A stretch of 34,933 nucleotides of DNA from CAXYVC01 sp964292295 (GTDB lineage: Bacteria > Acidobacteriota > Holophagae > Holophagales > Holophagaceae). Every line of letters starts with the position of its first letter. Position 1 is the first letter of the stretch. The translations under genes were made by a program, and so were the position numbers. Below the pieces are notes generated by a model. That model made no database searches, had not been told where the DNA came from, and saw only the letters and a program-made list of their open reading frames with translations. The DNA lies in contig CAXYVC010000020.1 of the NCBI GenBank assembly GCA_964292295.1, positions 1-34,933 on the forward strand, written 5' to 3'. Positions 1 to 8,358 of this stretch are shown piece by piece.

Positions 1-1267
<1,267 letters not shown>

Positions 1268-1376
1268 CAAGACCTCAAAGAACCTACGGTGGTGCGGGTT
1301 CGCTGGGATTAGGGGTGGGGGATCGGGTCCCGAGCGGAACACACGACGCCCATTCTTCCCGCGACCCGGACCTTTC

Positions 1377-1404
1377 AGTATAGGAGGGGCTCCGGAGCGT
1401 GCAA
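1377..1404 (-). promoter_or_regulatory. Candidate sigma-70 promoter for rpoD
   Basis: On the minus strand TTGCAC (1404-1399) is followed after 16 bp by TATACT (1382-1377), a 5/6 match to TATAAT. It lies in the 146-bp dnaG-rpoD gap, about 110 bp before the rpoD ATG. The -35 is weak, so this is a prediction. Confidence 0.45.
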
Positions 1405-1413
1405 GCCGCATCC

Positions 1414-3156
1414 CTAGGACTGGATACGCCCACCCCGCATCCTCCGCCCGAGCCTCCGCTCGCGCTGGAGCAGCTCGTTGTTCCGGATTTCCAGCTCCCG
1501 GTGAAGCTCGGGCTGGGAAAGAACCGTGGGGGATTGCAGCTGGCGGGCCAGGGCCTGGAGTTCGCGCACCACGTAGGCGTGCTCGAGACGCTGACAGGCG
1601 GTGTCGAACGCGAGGCGCACGTCCCCCCGGGCGGCCCAGGCGGCCTCCAGGCGCCGCAGGAGGGCCAGGACCTCCTCGGGGATGTGATCCTCGTCACCCT
1701 CGGCATCCAGGACCACCTGGAGCAGCGGGGCCCCCGCGAGCCCTTCCCACCAGGCGGCGGGCAGCGCGGCCACCTCGCGGCGCAGGGCCTCTTCCCGGCA
1801 GAGCACCAGGAAGGGGCGCAGGAGCTCGTCCACCTCCAGGGCCGGCGGCTGCGGATCCGGTGGCGCGACCGCTTCCCCCCCTTCGCGCGCGCCGACGCGG
1901 GACTTCACGGCGCGGTCCAGCTCCGGGAGCGGAACCTGAAGCTGGTGGGCCAGGCTGGCGAAGAGCTCCCTCCGCTCGGGCATATTGGGCAGGAACCCCA
2001 GGTATTCCGCCAGTTCCTGGAGGGCCGCCATGCGGTCGGGGATGCGGCGAAAATCGCGCCCCTCGAGGGCCCGGTCGACCACGAAGCTCGTCCAGTCCGG
2101 CGCGCTGCGCACCATCTCTTGGAAGGCCTCCGAACCGAGTTTCAGACACCAGGTGTCCGGATCCTCCCCCCCGGGGAGCAGCAGCAGGCGCACGTCGAGC
2201 CCCAGAGGCAGCGCCAGCTTGAGCGACTTCTCCATGGCCCTCGTCCCCGCGGCATCCCCGTCGAAGCAGAGAATGAGGCGCTTCGTGAAGCGCTTGATCT
2301 GCTCCAGGTGCTGCTCCGTGAGCGCGGTGCCCAGGGGGGCCACCGCCTGGTTCACGCCCTGCTGGTGGAGCTGGAGCACATCGAAGTAGCCCTCCACCAC
2401 CAGGGCCCCGTCCCGTAGGTGGCCCTTGGCGCGGTGGAAGCCGAAGAGCACCGAGCCCTTGCTGAAGAGCGGCGTCTCGCGGGTGTTCAGGTATTTGGGC
2501 CCGTCCCCGAAGGCCCGGCCGCCGAAGGCGATGATGCGCCCGCGCGCGTCGTGGATGGGGATCGTCAGGCGGTCCCGCAGGAAATCCCGCAGGTTGCCCC
2601 GGTCGTTGCGTACCGCCAGGCCCGACTGCTCGACGAGGTCCGGGGAGAGGCCCTGCCGGCGGAGATCCTCCACCAGGGCCTCCCAGGCCTCCGGCGCGTA
2701 GCCGAAGCCCGCCTCCCGCGCGAAGTCCGGCGCGATGGCCCGCCCCTGCAGGTAGTCCTTCGCCTTCCCGCAATCGGCCAGCCGCCGTTCGTAGAAGGCC
2801 TGGGCCATCTCCAGGACGGCGCGCAGGCGGGCCTCCAGGTCCACCTCCTGGCGGCTGCGCTCCCGCATCGCAGGCAGCTCGACGCCCGCGGCCTTGGCCA
2901 GCTGCTCCAGAGCCTCCGGAAAGCTCAGGCCCTCCCGTTCCTGAAGCCAGCTGAAGGCGTCCCCGTGCTTGCCGCACCCGAAGCAGTGGTAGAAGCCCCG
3001 CTCCTGCACCACCTGGAAGCTGGGCGTGCGTTCGCTGTGGAAGGGGCAGAGCCCCACCCAGGCCGCCCCCTGTTTGCGCAGCTTCACCGCCTGGCCCACC
3101 AGGGCCACCAGATCCGTGGCGTCCTTGACGCGCTGGACGAGCTCGCGGTCACGCAT
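1414..3156 (-). CDS. dnaG: DNA primase DnaG
   Basis: Synthesises the RNA primers for replication in concert with the replicative helicase. The 580-residue length is normal for bacterial primase. The N-terminal zinc finger is complete: C37-P-F-H40 and C58-F-G-C61. A central catalytic core follows (RDRLTIPIHDARGRIIAFGGR, then a TOPRIM fold with VVEGYFDVL and ILCFDGDAAG). The C-terminal helicase-binding part is less conserved. The start is ATG at 3156, with GGAGG 7 nt upstream and a possible -10 hexamer TATGCT just before that. It is transcribed toward rpoD. Nothing is unusual about the protein. Confidence 0.97.
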   Translation of the reverse strand: MRDRELVQRVKDATDLVALVGQAVKLRKQGAAWVGLCPFHSERTPSFQVVQERGFYHCFGCGKHGDAFSWLQEREGLSFPEALEQLAKAAGVELPAMRERSRQEVDLEARLRAVLEMAQAFYERRLADCGKAKDYLQGRAIAPDFAREAGFGYAPEAWEALVEDLRRQGLSPDLVEQSGLAVRNDRGNLRDFLRDRLTIPIHDARGRIIAFGGRAFGDGPKYLNTRETPLFSKGSVLFGFHRAKGHLRDGALVVEGYFDVLQLHQQGVNQAVAPLGTALTEQHLEQIKRFTKRLILCFDGDAAGTRAMEKSLKLALPLGLDVRLLLLPGGEDPDTWCLKLGSEAFQEMVRSAPDWTSFVVDRALEGRDFRRIPDRMAALQELAEYLGFLPNMPERRELFASLAHQLQVPLPELDRAVKSRVGAREGGEAVAPPDPQPPALEVDELLRPFLVLCREEALRREVAALPAAWWEGLAGAPLLQVVLDAEGDEDHIPEEVLALLRRLEAAWAARGDVRLAFDTACQRLEHAYVVRELQALARQLQSPTVLSQPELHRELEIRNNELLQRERRLGRRMRGGRIQS

Positions 3157-3266
3157 GCAGAGCCTCCAGCATAGCGGGCGGCAGGGAAGACGACCGCCTC
3201 GCCGGTTTCCTGGAAGCAGCAGCCCCAGTCACGCATCCCCTGGAGGATTCGAAGCCCTTGGGCAAA

Positions 3267-3294
3267 CAGGGCACGGGACGAAGTCCCCGCCCTG
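3267..3294. other. Imperfect hairpin in the dnaG/P-loop gene divergent gap
   Basis: Two 5-bp stems (CAGGG/CCCTG outer, GGGAC/GTCCC inner) are separated by a small internal loop and closed by GAA. It lies about 45 bp before the ATG at 3339. It could be an operator or a structured leader; nothing visible shows which. Confidence 0.25.
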
Positions 3295-3338
3295 TGGCAC
3301 ACTGCACGGTTGCGCACAGACAGAAAGGTCAGGCACCG

Positions 3339-4343
3339 ATGCCCAGTCCGATCCTCGATACCGTCCTCCTCTTCTCCCTTCCCGCCAGCGGCAAGAGCGA
3401 GACCCGCACCTACATGGCGAGCCTCACCCCCGAGCAGTGCGTGAAGGACATGGCCATGGGCCCCACGCTCCAGCTGGACGACTACCCCTACGTCCATTTC
3501 ATGCATCGCATCGACGACGAGCTGATGGCCAACGGGCACCCGTACCTCTTCTACAAGGGCCCCAACCGTCCCTTCCAGGACGACTGGACCTGGGCCACGC
3601 TCATCGAGCTGCTGAACGAGGACTACGACGACCTGCGCAAGGGCCGCCAGCACGCGCCCGCCAGCGCCGCCCAACTGCTCTTCGACCGCATCGACGCCGC
3701 CCGCGTGAAGGGCCAGCAGCTCCCCGTGATGGGCGAGATCCCCTACCGCATCCGCATGAAGGTGGCCGAGGCCATGGAGGCCGAATGCCGCGAGGACCTG
3801 GAGGCCCGCAACCGCCAGGCGGCCCTGGGCACCGAAGGGCGCACCATCGTGATCGAGGCGGCCCGCGGCGGCGCCAACGGAAGCGCCTTCCCCATCATCC
3901 CGCCCCACGGCTAGTGGAGCCCCTTCCAGCAGCTTTCGCCCCAGATCCTGGAGCGCGCTGCGGTCCTCTACATCTGGGTGGACCCCTGCGAGAGCCGCCG
4001 CAAGAACATCGCCCGCGGCCTGCCGGACGGCCAGGGCAGCATCCTGCACCACAGCGTGCCCATGGAGGTGATGCTCGCCCACTACGGCACCGACGACATG
4101 GGCTGGCTCATCGAGCAGAGCGACCGCCCCGACGCCGTGAAGGTGGAGCGCATCGTGGAGGAGGGCGGGCGCTTCGTGAACCGCACCTACTACCTGCCCG
4201 CCGCCCGCTTCGACAACCGCCAGGACAAGACCACCTTCGTGCGCAAGCCCAAGGACCAGTGGCAGCCCGAGGAGGTGAAGGCCATGCACGGCGAACTGAG
4301 CCGAGCCCTTCAGACCCTGCTGAAGGGCCGCAACAGCCTGTAG
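3339..4343 (+). pseudogene. P-loop NTPase-like conserved protein, frame interrupted by one in-frame TAG
   Basis: One reading frame of 334 codons is interrupted only by TAG at 3912-3914. The first part (191 codons from ATG 3339, AGG 5 nt upstream) begins MPSPILDTVLLFSLPASGKS, an atypical Walker A loop (LPASGKSE), and runs to PIIPPHG. After the TAG the same frame continues without a break as WSPFQQLSPQILERAAVLYIWVD, then RRKN, and on to KGRNSL. Both sides have the same GC-rich codon use, so the break is recent, a sequencing error, or recoded. TAG serves as an ordinary terminal stop for dnaG, proS, xseA and valS nearby, so genome-wide reassignment is unlikely. If translation stops, the product lacks its conserved C-terminal 142 residues; internal re-initiation at ATG 3978 is possible. 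I recall similar proteins of about 330 residues with the same DTVLL..LPASGKSE start but know no function. Its gene is followed by a strong terminator. Confidence 0.6.
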
Positions 4344-4363
4344 GCGCATCCGTCCAACGAAAG

Positions 4364-4389
4364 AAGGAGCCCCGTTCCCGGGGCTCCTT
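4364..4389. terminator. Bidirectional intrinsic terminator
   Basis: A perfect 11-bp stem (AAGGAGCCCCG) with a TTCC loop, flanked by A-rich DNA on the left and TTTGCTGTTT on the right. It lies between the convergent ends of the P-loop gene (4343) and the minus-strand gene ending at 4398, so it probably serves both. Confidence 0.8.
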
Positions 4390-4397
4390 TGCTGTTT

Positions 4398-5525
4398 CTA
4401 CGAATCAAGCCCCTCGAAGAGGCCCGGCTGGAGGGCCTGCGTGACATCCGCCAGGGGCACGAAGGCGCTCGCCGCCGCCCAGGGTTTCTCGGGCAGGAAG
4501 GGACCCGGCGGCGGAAGCTCCGGCGGCAGCCAGCGCATGGCCGGGATGCGCGCATGGCCGCGCAGGAAGGCCGCCACGGCCGCCTCGCCCGGGACCGTGG
4601 GCACCCGCAGCCAGGCCACGGGAGGGTGGCCGAGGCAGGCGGGGAGGGGCAGCGGGAAGGCCGCGCGCGCTTCCAGGGGGCCGGGTTCCCGGGGGCCCGC
4701 CGCCGCCCCGGGCGTGAAGGCCGGCGCGGCGGGAGGCAGCGGAAGGCAGCCCCGCCAGGGAAGCCCCTCGCGCATGGCCTGACGCCCCAGCAGAAGGCCC
4801 ATTCCCGCATCCTCGCAGAGACCCACCTGGACCGGCGCGCGCAGGGCGCCCTCCAGCGCCTCGCGGAAGGCCGCGATCCGCTCCGAGGCCTCCTCCCACG
4901 TGCCCCCCGAAAGCTGGAACTCCCGCCCGCCCAGCAGGGCCAGGCGCCAGCGGGTCCGCCTCCGGAGGAAGGGAAGCGTTCCGGGCCAGGCCCCGGCCCC
5001 GGTGCGCAGGCTCAGGGCCAGCTCCAGCGCCGCCTGGTGCTCGCCCAGCATCCGCGCAAGGGCCTCGGGGTCCTGCGCCGCCAGCGCGGCGAAGGACAAC
5101 ACGAGGTCTCCCCAGAGATAGGCGGGCGCCTCCGCCTCCCATGCGCCGAAGCCGGGCAGATGCCACGCGTCGGGTGCATCCGGGACCCAGCCGAGCCAGC
5201 CGCGCCGGAAGGCTTCGCCACCCGCCCCTTCGGGCACCCTGGAACCATGCACCCACAGGGGCGCGGGAGCCTCGAGGGGCGGCAAGGCATCCTCCCGCAG
5301 ATGCAGGTTCAGGCCCGGCAGCGGCCGGAGCAGCTCCGCTGGCGGAACCTCGGGGAGGTCCCAGACCAGATGCAGGCCGCCGGGGGCCAGGGCCAGCAGG
5401 GAGGCCAGCACCCGGAAGGCCGCTTCTTCGCCCTCGCCCGCCAGCATCCGGAACGACAAGGCGGCAGCCCAGGGTGCATCGACGGCCGTACGGACCAGGA
5501 AGCCGCGGCCCTCGGTCAGACGCAT
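4398..5525 (-). CDS. Unrecognised protein encoded downstream of thiD
   Basis: I do not recognise this 375-residue protein. ATG 5525 overlaps the thiD stop by 10 nt (5516-5525), so the two genes are probably cotranscribed and translationally coupled. This start is preferred over an open upstream extension because that extension is only the out-of-frame shadow of thiD. The product begins MRLTEGRGFLVRT, is rich in Ala, Leu, Pro and Gly, and shows no signal peptide, membrane helix or nucleotide-binding loop. Conserved-looking stretches include LHLVWDLPEVPPAELL, an aromatic segment (AYLWGDLVLSFAALAA) and a late Pro-rich region ending in QPGLFEGLDS. The length and smooth codon use argue for a real gene. 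The tie to ThiD is positional only. Confidence 0.7.
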   Translation of the reverse strand: MRLTEGRGFLVRTAVDAPWAAALSFRMLAGEGEEAAFRVLASLLALAPGGLHLVWDLPEVPPAELLRPLPGLNLHLREDALPPLEAPAPLWVHGSRVPEGAGGEAFRRGWLGWVPDAPDAWHLPGFGAWEAEAPAYLWGDLVLSFAALAAQDPEALARMLGEHQAALELALSLRTGAGAWPGTLPFLRRRTRWRLALLGGREFQLSGGTWEEASERIAAFREALEGALRAPVQVGLCEDAGMGLLLGRQAMREGLPWRGCLPLPPAAPAFTPGAAAGPREPGPLEARAAFPLPLPACLGHPPVAWLRVPTVPGEAAVAAFLRGHARIPAMRWLPPELPPPGPFLPEKPWAAASAFVPLADVTQALQPGLFEGLDS

Positions 5526-6331
5526 GGCGGCACCGGCATGAAGGCGGGGCGGCCGAAGCCCCCGGGGGCGCAGGCGGCCTCCCAGCGGCCGCGGAGCCAG
5601 GCGGCCGCCTCCCGGGCCGCGCCCTCCGGCGAACGGCCGCGCAGCCGGAGCGCCAGCCACGCGGAGGCCAGCGTGCACCCAGTGCCCCGGCGTTCGCCAT
5701 CCAGGCGCTCGGAACGCCCCAAGGACCGCGCACCCTCCGACGTGACCCAGACGTCCTCCACGGGCCCCTCCCCGTGGCCGCCCTTGAGCCAGACGGCCTC
5801 GGCCCCGAGTTCGAGCAGGGGGCGCGCGAGCTGCAGGGGATCCGCCGTCTCGCAGCCCGCCAAGGCAGAGGCTTCGGAGCGGTTGGGGCAGACGACCCAG
5901 CCTCCGGAGGGCAGGATCCGTGCGGCCATGCGCCGGAGGGCGGCAGGCCCGTGGAGCCCCACGCCGGCCGTCGGCGCGAGGATGGGATCCCAGATGCAGG
6001 CCGCCGGCGCAAGCTCCCGGAGCTGTCCCACCAGTGCAGCAAGCGCCTCGTCCGCCAGCGCCCAGAGCCCCAGCTTCGCGCCCCAGGCCCCCGGAACCAG
6101 ATGGGGCCGGAGGGCTTCCACCCGAAGCTGGGGGCTCATGCCAGGCTCCCGGATCTCCAGGCAGGCCGCCCCATTCTGGAGCGTCTCGGCGGTGGGTACC
6201 GCGAAGGCCTGGACGCCGAGTTCCGCCGCCACCAGCACGTCCCGCAGGATCCCCGCCCCCGCGGAGGGGTCAAGCCCTCCCAGGCAGAGGGCGATCGTTG
6301 CGGCGGAATCAAGCGGCGGCGCGGGATGCAT
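5516..6331 (-). CDS. thiD: Hydroxymethylpyrimidine/phosphomethylpyrimidine kinase ThiD
   Basis: Phosphorylates HMP and HMP-phosphate to HMP-pyrophosphate for thiamine synthesis; cytosolic, ribokinase-like fold. The 271 residues match the family length. The signature elements are present in diverged form: GGLDPSAGAGILRD near the N-terminus (substrate binding), AKLGLW in place of the usual VKIGM, CPNRSEA, WLKGGH, and the ATP/anion-hole motif RRGTGCTLASA near the C-terminus with the catalytic-region Cys. The start is ATG 6331, 26 bp after the fliN stop; there is no good Shine-Dalgarno, but a -10-like TATCCT ends 9 nt before the ATG. ThiL is encoded at 11.6-12.5 kb in this window, so two thiamine steps lie near each other but in separate operons. 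Confidence 0.88.
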   Translation of the reverse strand: MHPAPPLDSAATIALCLGGLDPSAGAGILRDVLVAAELGVQAFAVPTAETLQNGAACLEIREPGMSPQLRVEALRPHLVPGAWGAKLGLWALADEALAALVGQLRELAPAACIWDPILAPTAGVGLHGPAALRRMAARILPSGGWVVCPNRSEASALAGCETADPLQLARPLLELGAEAVWLKGGHGEGPVEDVWVTSEGARSLGRSERLDGERRGTGCTLASAWLALRLRGRSPEGAAREAAAWLRGRWEAACAPGGFGRPAFMPVPPCV

Positions 6332-6340
6332 GGGACCCCA

Positions 6341-6346
6341 AGGATA
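6341..6346 (-). promoter_or_regulatory. -10-like hexamer next to thiD start
   Basis: TATCCT (minus strand) ends 9 nt before the thiD ATG, inside the 26-bp fliN-thiD gap. If used it would give a nearly leaderless thiD message; this spacing recurs at 32475. Confidence 0.3.
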
Positions 6347-6357
6347 GCGCGGGCGGC

Positions 6358-6666
6358 TCAGACCCTGCGGCTGGGATCGACGATCTCCACGATGCGGAGG
6401 CCCAGGGAGTCCTCCAGCACGGTCACTTCGCCCTTCATGACCACGCGCCCCTTGCAGAGGACCTCCATGGGTTCCCCCGCGCTCTTCTTCAGCTCCACGA
6501 GGCCGCCCACGTCCAGATCGAGGAGCTCGCGGATGGTCATGCGCGCCTGGCCGAGCTGGATCTCCAGGGCAAAGGGCGTGTCGACGAAGGGCATCATCTC
6601 TGCGATGACGTTTTCGAAGGACATCACGCGCTCGCCGTCCAGCTTCTCGTTGCGCTTCGTGACCAC
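6358..6666 (-). CDS. fliN: Flagellar motor switch protein FliN
   Basis: C-ring component that, with FliM and FliG, sets rotation direction and contributes to export docking. The 102 residues are a short N-terminal segment plus one SpoA domain: LEIQLGQARMTIRELLDLDVGGLVELKKSAGEP is typical of the first strand-helix unit, followed by GRVVMKGEVTVLEDSLGLRIVEIV at the C-terminus. (The residues quoted as units are the key parts of the domain, about positions 34-97.) The start is GTG 6666, with AAGGGG 5 nt upstream; an internal ATG (MSFENVI) is possible. FliL lies upstream on the same strand with a 70-bp gap. FliM, which often sits between them, is absent here. Confidence 0.9.
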   Translation of the reverse strand: MVTKRNEKLDGERVMSFENVIAEMMPFVDTPFALEIQLGQARMTIRELLDLDVGGLVELKKSAGEPMEVLCKGRVVMKGEVTVLEDSLGLRIVEIVDPSRRV

Positions 6667-6736
6667 GGAAACCCCTTGAAAGGTGGGCGTCGAAACTCCG
6701 ACCCGGCAGGAATCGGCAGCAACCCTTGTGCCAGGC

Positions 6737-7306
6737 TCAGATCTGGTGCGCCCACTCCACGATGAGCACGTCCTTCACGGGCTTGCCGGCGCTCTTCTCC
6801 TTCTTCCCGTGCTCGCCCCCGGCGGGCGTCCAGTGCTCGAAGCTCTCGTTGAGCTTGTCCTTGATCTGGAGGCGCACGGACTCCTTCGTCTCGGGATCCG
6901 TCACCTCCTCGGCACTGCGGCCACTCAGCAGGTCGAGGATCAGCGCGCGGATCATGCTGTTCTCGGGCGTGGGTTTGTCGCTCGTGGCCGCCTTCGCCAG
7001 ATCGGGATCACGGATCAGGAGGTGCAGTTCCACCTTCAGGTAGGCGTTCCGCTTGCCCTGGAGGTTGATGGGGAAGGGCTTGAGCACCATGACGCTGACC
7101 GGGGCGTCGCCCTTCCCCGCGGCCGCCGCGCCGTGGCCCTCCTTCGCCGCCTCGGCCTTGCCCTCCGCCGCCGGCGGCGCCGCAGGCGCGGCGTGGCCCC
7201 TGCCCTTCAGGAACTTGTAGCCGAGGAAGCCGCCTCCCCCGAGCACCACCAGGCCCACGAGGCCCAGCAGCACCAGCTTGTTCTTGGGCTTTCCGCCCTC
7301 ACCCAT
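6737..7306 (-). CDS. fliL: Flagellar basal body-associated protein FliL
   Basis: Inner-membrane protein around the flagellar stator that supports motor output. The 189 residues show a short Lys-rich cytoplasmic N-terminus, one membrane helix (about residues 11-31, LVLLGLVGLVVLGGGGFLGY), a low-complexity Ala/Glu/Gly linker, and a periplasmic FliL domain with FPINLQGKRNAYLKVELHLLI and IRALILDLLSGRSAEEVTDP. The C-terminus VKDVLIVEWAHQI carries the typical late strand. The start is ATG 7306, with GAGGTG 4 nt upstream. It is probably first in a fliL-fliN-thiD transcript. Confidence 0.9.
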   Translation of the reverse strand: MGEGGKPKNKLVLLGLVGLVVLGGGGFLGYKFLKGRGHAAPAAPPAAEGKAEAAKEGHGAAAAGKGDAPVSVMVLKPFPINLQGKRNAYLKVELHLLIRDPDLAKAATSDKPTPENSMIRALILDLLSGRSAEEVTDPETKESVRLQIKDKLNESFEHWTPAGGEHGKKEKSAGKPVKDVLIVEWAHQI

Positions 7307-7575
7307 GTCACACCTCGCGCAACCGGTGTCTCATCGTCCAACCAGCCCGGCTTCCTGAATCCGACTCGAACCCGGGCAAGGCAGCGCCAAGGCCCACAGG
7401 CCGGGATTTACCATGCAGAGTTCCCTCCTGGAGCCCACCTGAAAACGGTCCATACATTCCAGGCAACCTTCCGCATAGTGACGGGATTCACAGATCAATG
7501 AGGCACCAGGAAGTCGTGCAAGCTCTCCCTTGCATGCGGGCATAGGCCGTGCACGCATCAGACCCAGCAGCAGAC
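7307..7575. other. Intergenic region upstream of fliL
   Basis: About 270 bp with no supported gene. It must hold the fliL promoter if there is one, but no convincing -35/-10 pair or sigma-54 element was found on the minus strand. The only structure seen is a 6-bp inverted repeat (TGCAAG/CTTGCA, 7516-7533). Confidence 0.4.
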
Positions 7576-7602
7576 AAAAAAAGGACCAGGTTCCCCTGGT
7601 CC
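7576..7602 (-). terminator. Intrinsic terminator of the HU gene
   Basis: On the minus strand a perfect 8-bp stem (GGACCAGG with its complement) and 4-nt loop are followed by T7 (7582-7576). It lies 26 bp after the HU stop codon. Confidence 0.88.
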
Positions 7603-7627
7603 CTTTGGAACGCCTGCGAAAGAAGAA

Positions 7628-7927
7628 CTACTTCTTGCCCTTCTTGCCGCCCTTGCCGTTGACTTCGTCAGCCAGCTTCTTGCCGGGCTTGAACTTGGCG
7701 ACCTTCTTCGCGGCGATCTTGATCTGCTTGCCGTCGCGGGGATTGCGGCCCGTGCGGGCACCGCGGGTAGCCACGGAGAAGGTGCCGAAGCCAACCAGCG
7801 TGACCTTGTCGCCAGCGCGCAGCGCGCCGGCCACGGAGCAGATCACCTGATCCAGGGCGGCAGCGGCCTTGGACTTGTTGATGTCGGCCTTCTCGGCGAT
7901 GGCGGCGATCAGTTCGGCCTTGTTCAT
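7628..7927 (-). CDS. hup: DNA-binding protein HU
   Basis: Small histone-like protein that bends and compacts DNA as a dimer. The 99 residues begin MNKAELIAAIAEKADINKSKAAAAL (dimerisation helices), followed by VTLVGFGTFSV and the DNA-binding arm RGARTGRNPRDGKQIKI, where the RNP proline tip intercalates in known HU proteins. The body ends in KVAKFKPGKKL, then a Lys/Gly tail (GKGGKKGKK), a short basic extension beyond the usual 90 residues. The start is ATG 7927, with GGAGG 6 nt upstream. It is monocistronic: own promoter at about 8072-8100 and own terminator at 7576-7602. Gene symbol is generic; alpha/beta subtype cannot be told. Confidence 0.95.
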   Translation of the reverse strand: MNKAELIAAIAEKADINKSKAAAALDQVICSVAGALRAGDKVTLVGFGTFSVATRGARTGRNPRDGKQIKIAAKKVAKFKPGKKLADEVNGKGGKKGKK

Positions 7928-8068
7928 GGAAACCTCCGATTATGGGGAGTTGTCCCCTAGGGTGAGAGGAGTTTGGATGGGGCCCTTGACGGGGCATCCG
8001 TGGTTGCTTGCTTTCAAGGGAGTGTTGCCCGGAAACCCTTGTGAATTCTGGGCTGGAACTAAACTACC

Positions 8069-8100
8069 CGCAGGTTAGGCCTGCGATATAGACCAGTCAA
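8069..8100 (-). promoter_or_regulatory. Candidate promoter of hup with inverted repeat over the -10
   Basis: On the minus strand TTGACT (8100-8095, 5/6 to consensus) and TAACCT (8077-8072) are separated by exactly 17 bp. The -10 lies inside a perfect inverted repeat CGCAGG-N5-CCTGCG (8069-8085), a plausible operator or a cruciform. The implied 5' leader is about 135 nt. Confidence 0.5.
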
Positions 8101-8110
8101 GGGTTTCCGC

Positions 8111-8180
8111 AAAAAAAAAAGCGTGGAGTGCCGTCAACAGGCCATCGAGGCCTCCCTCCATGCCGCTCCACCGCCCCGCG
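8111..8180 (-). ncRNA. Possible small RNA ending in a T10 terminator
   Basis: Read on the minus strand, GTGGAG (8171-8166) pairs with CTCCAC (8128-8123), with flanking GC/GC pairs across a one-base bulge, and an inner 5-bp hairpin (AGGCC/GGCCT, 8139-8153). Ten Ts (8120-8111) follow directly. No minus-strand gene ends here: truA is divergent and hup begins downstream. A -10-like TAGAAT (8191-8186, minus) would start a transcript near 8180, giving an RNA of about 70 nt. No clear -35 and no known RNA family was recognised. The rest of the gap (8220-8346) shows nothing else except a second short inverted repeat (GCACTG/CAGTGC, 8198-8219). Confidence 0.35.
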
Positions 8181-8346
8181 CTTGGATTCTAAGCCAAGCA
8201 CTGATTACAGATGCAGTGCAGATGGCGCTTCCGGAGCCCTCATCCCCGGATTCCCCCGGGAACAGGACGTCTGCGCCTTCCCGTGCCCCCCGGAACCTTC
8301 CCTGGGGGACGGGAACCCTGCAGCCGCAGGACCAGCCGGTGGCCCT

Positions 8347-8352
8347 TAGAAT
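8347..8352 (+). promoter_or_regulatory. -10 hexamer for a probably leaderless truA message
   Basis: TAGAAT (5/6 to consensus) ends 6 nt before the truA ATG at 8359. Transcription would start at or next to the A of ATG. No Shine-Dalgarno lies before this start, which fits a leaderless mRNA. Confidence 0.5.
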
Positions 8353-8358
8353 GGCGCC

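Noticed and set aside
3268..3300. Sigma-54-like TGGCAC...TTGC before the P-loop gene
   Set aside because: Nine bases separate the two halves where five are required.
7500..7545. Sigma-54 promoter for the flagellar genes
   Set aside because: A GC at the -12 position exists but no GG at the required spacing on the minus strand.
8121..8358. Possible tRNA or SRP RNA in the hup-truA gap
   Set aside because: No T-loop sequence, no acceptor stem and no SRP core sequence on either strand; only short hairpins are present.
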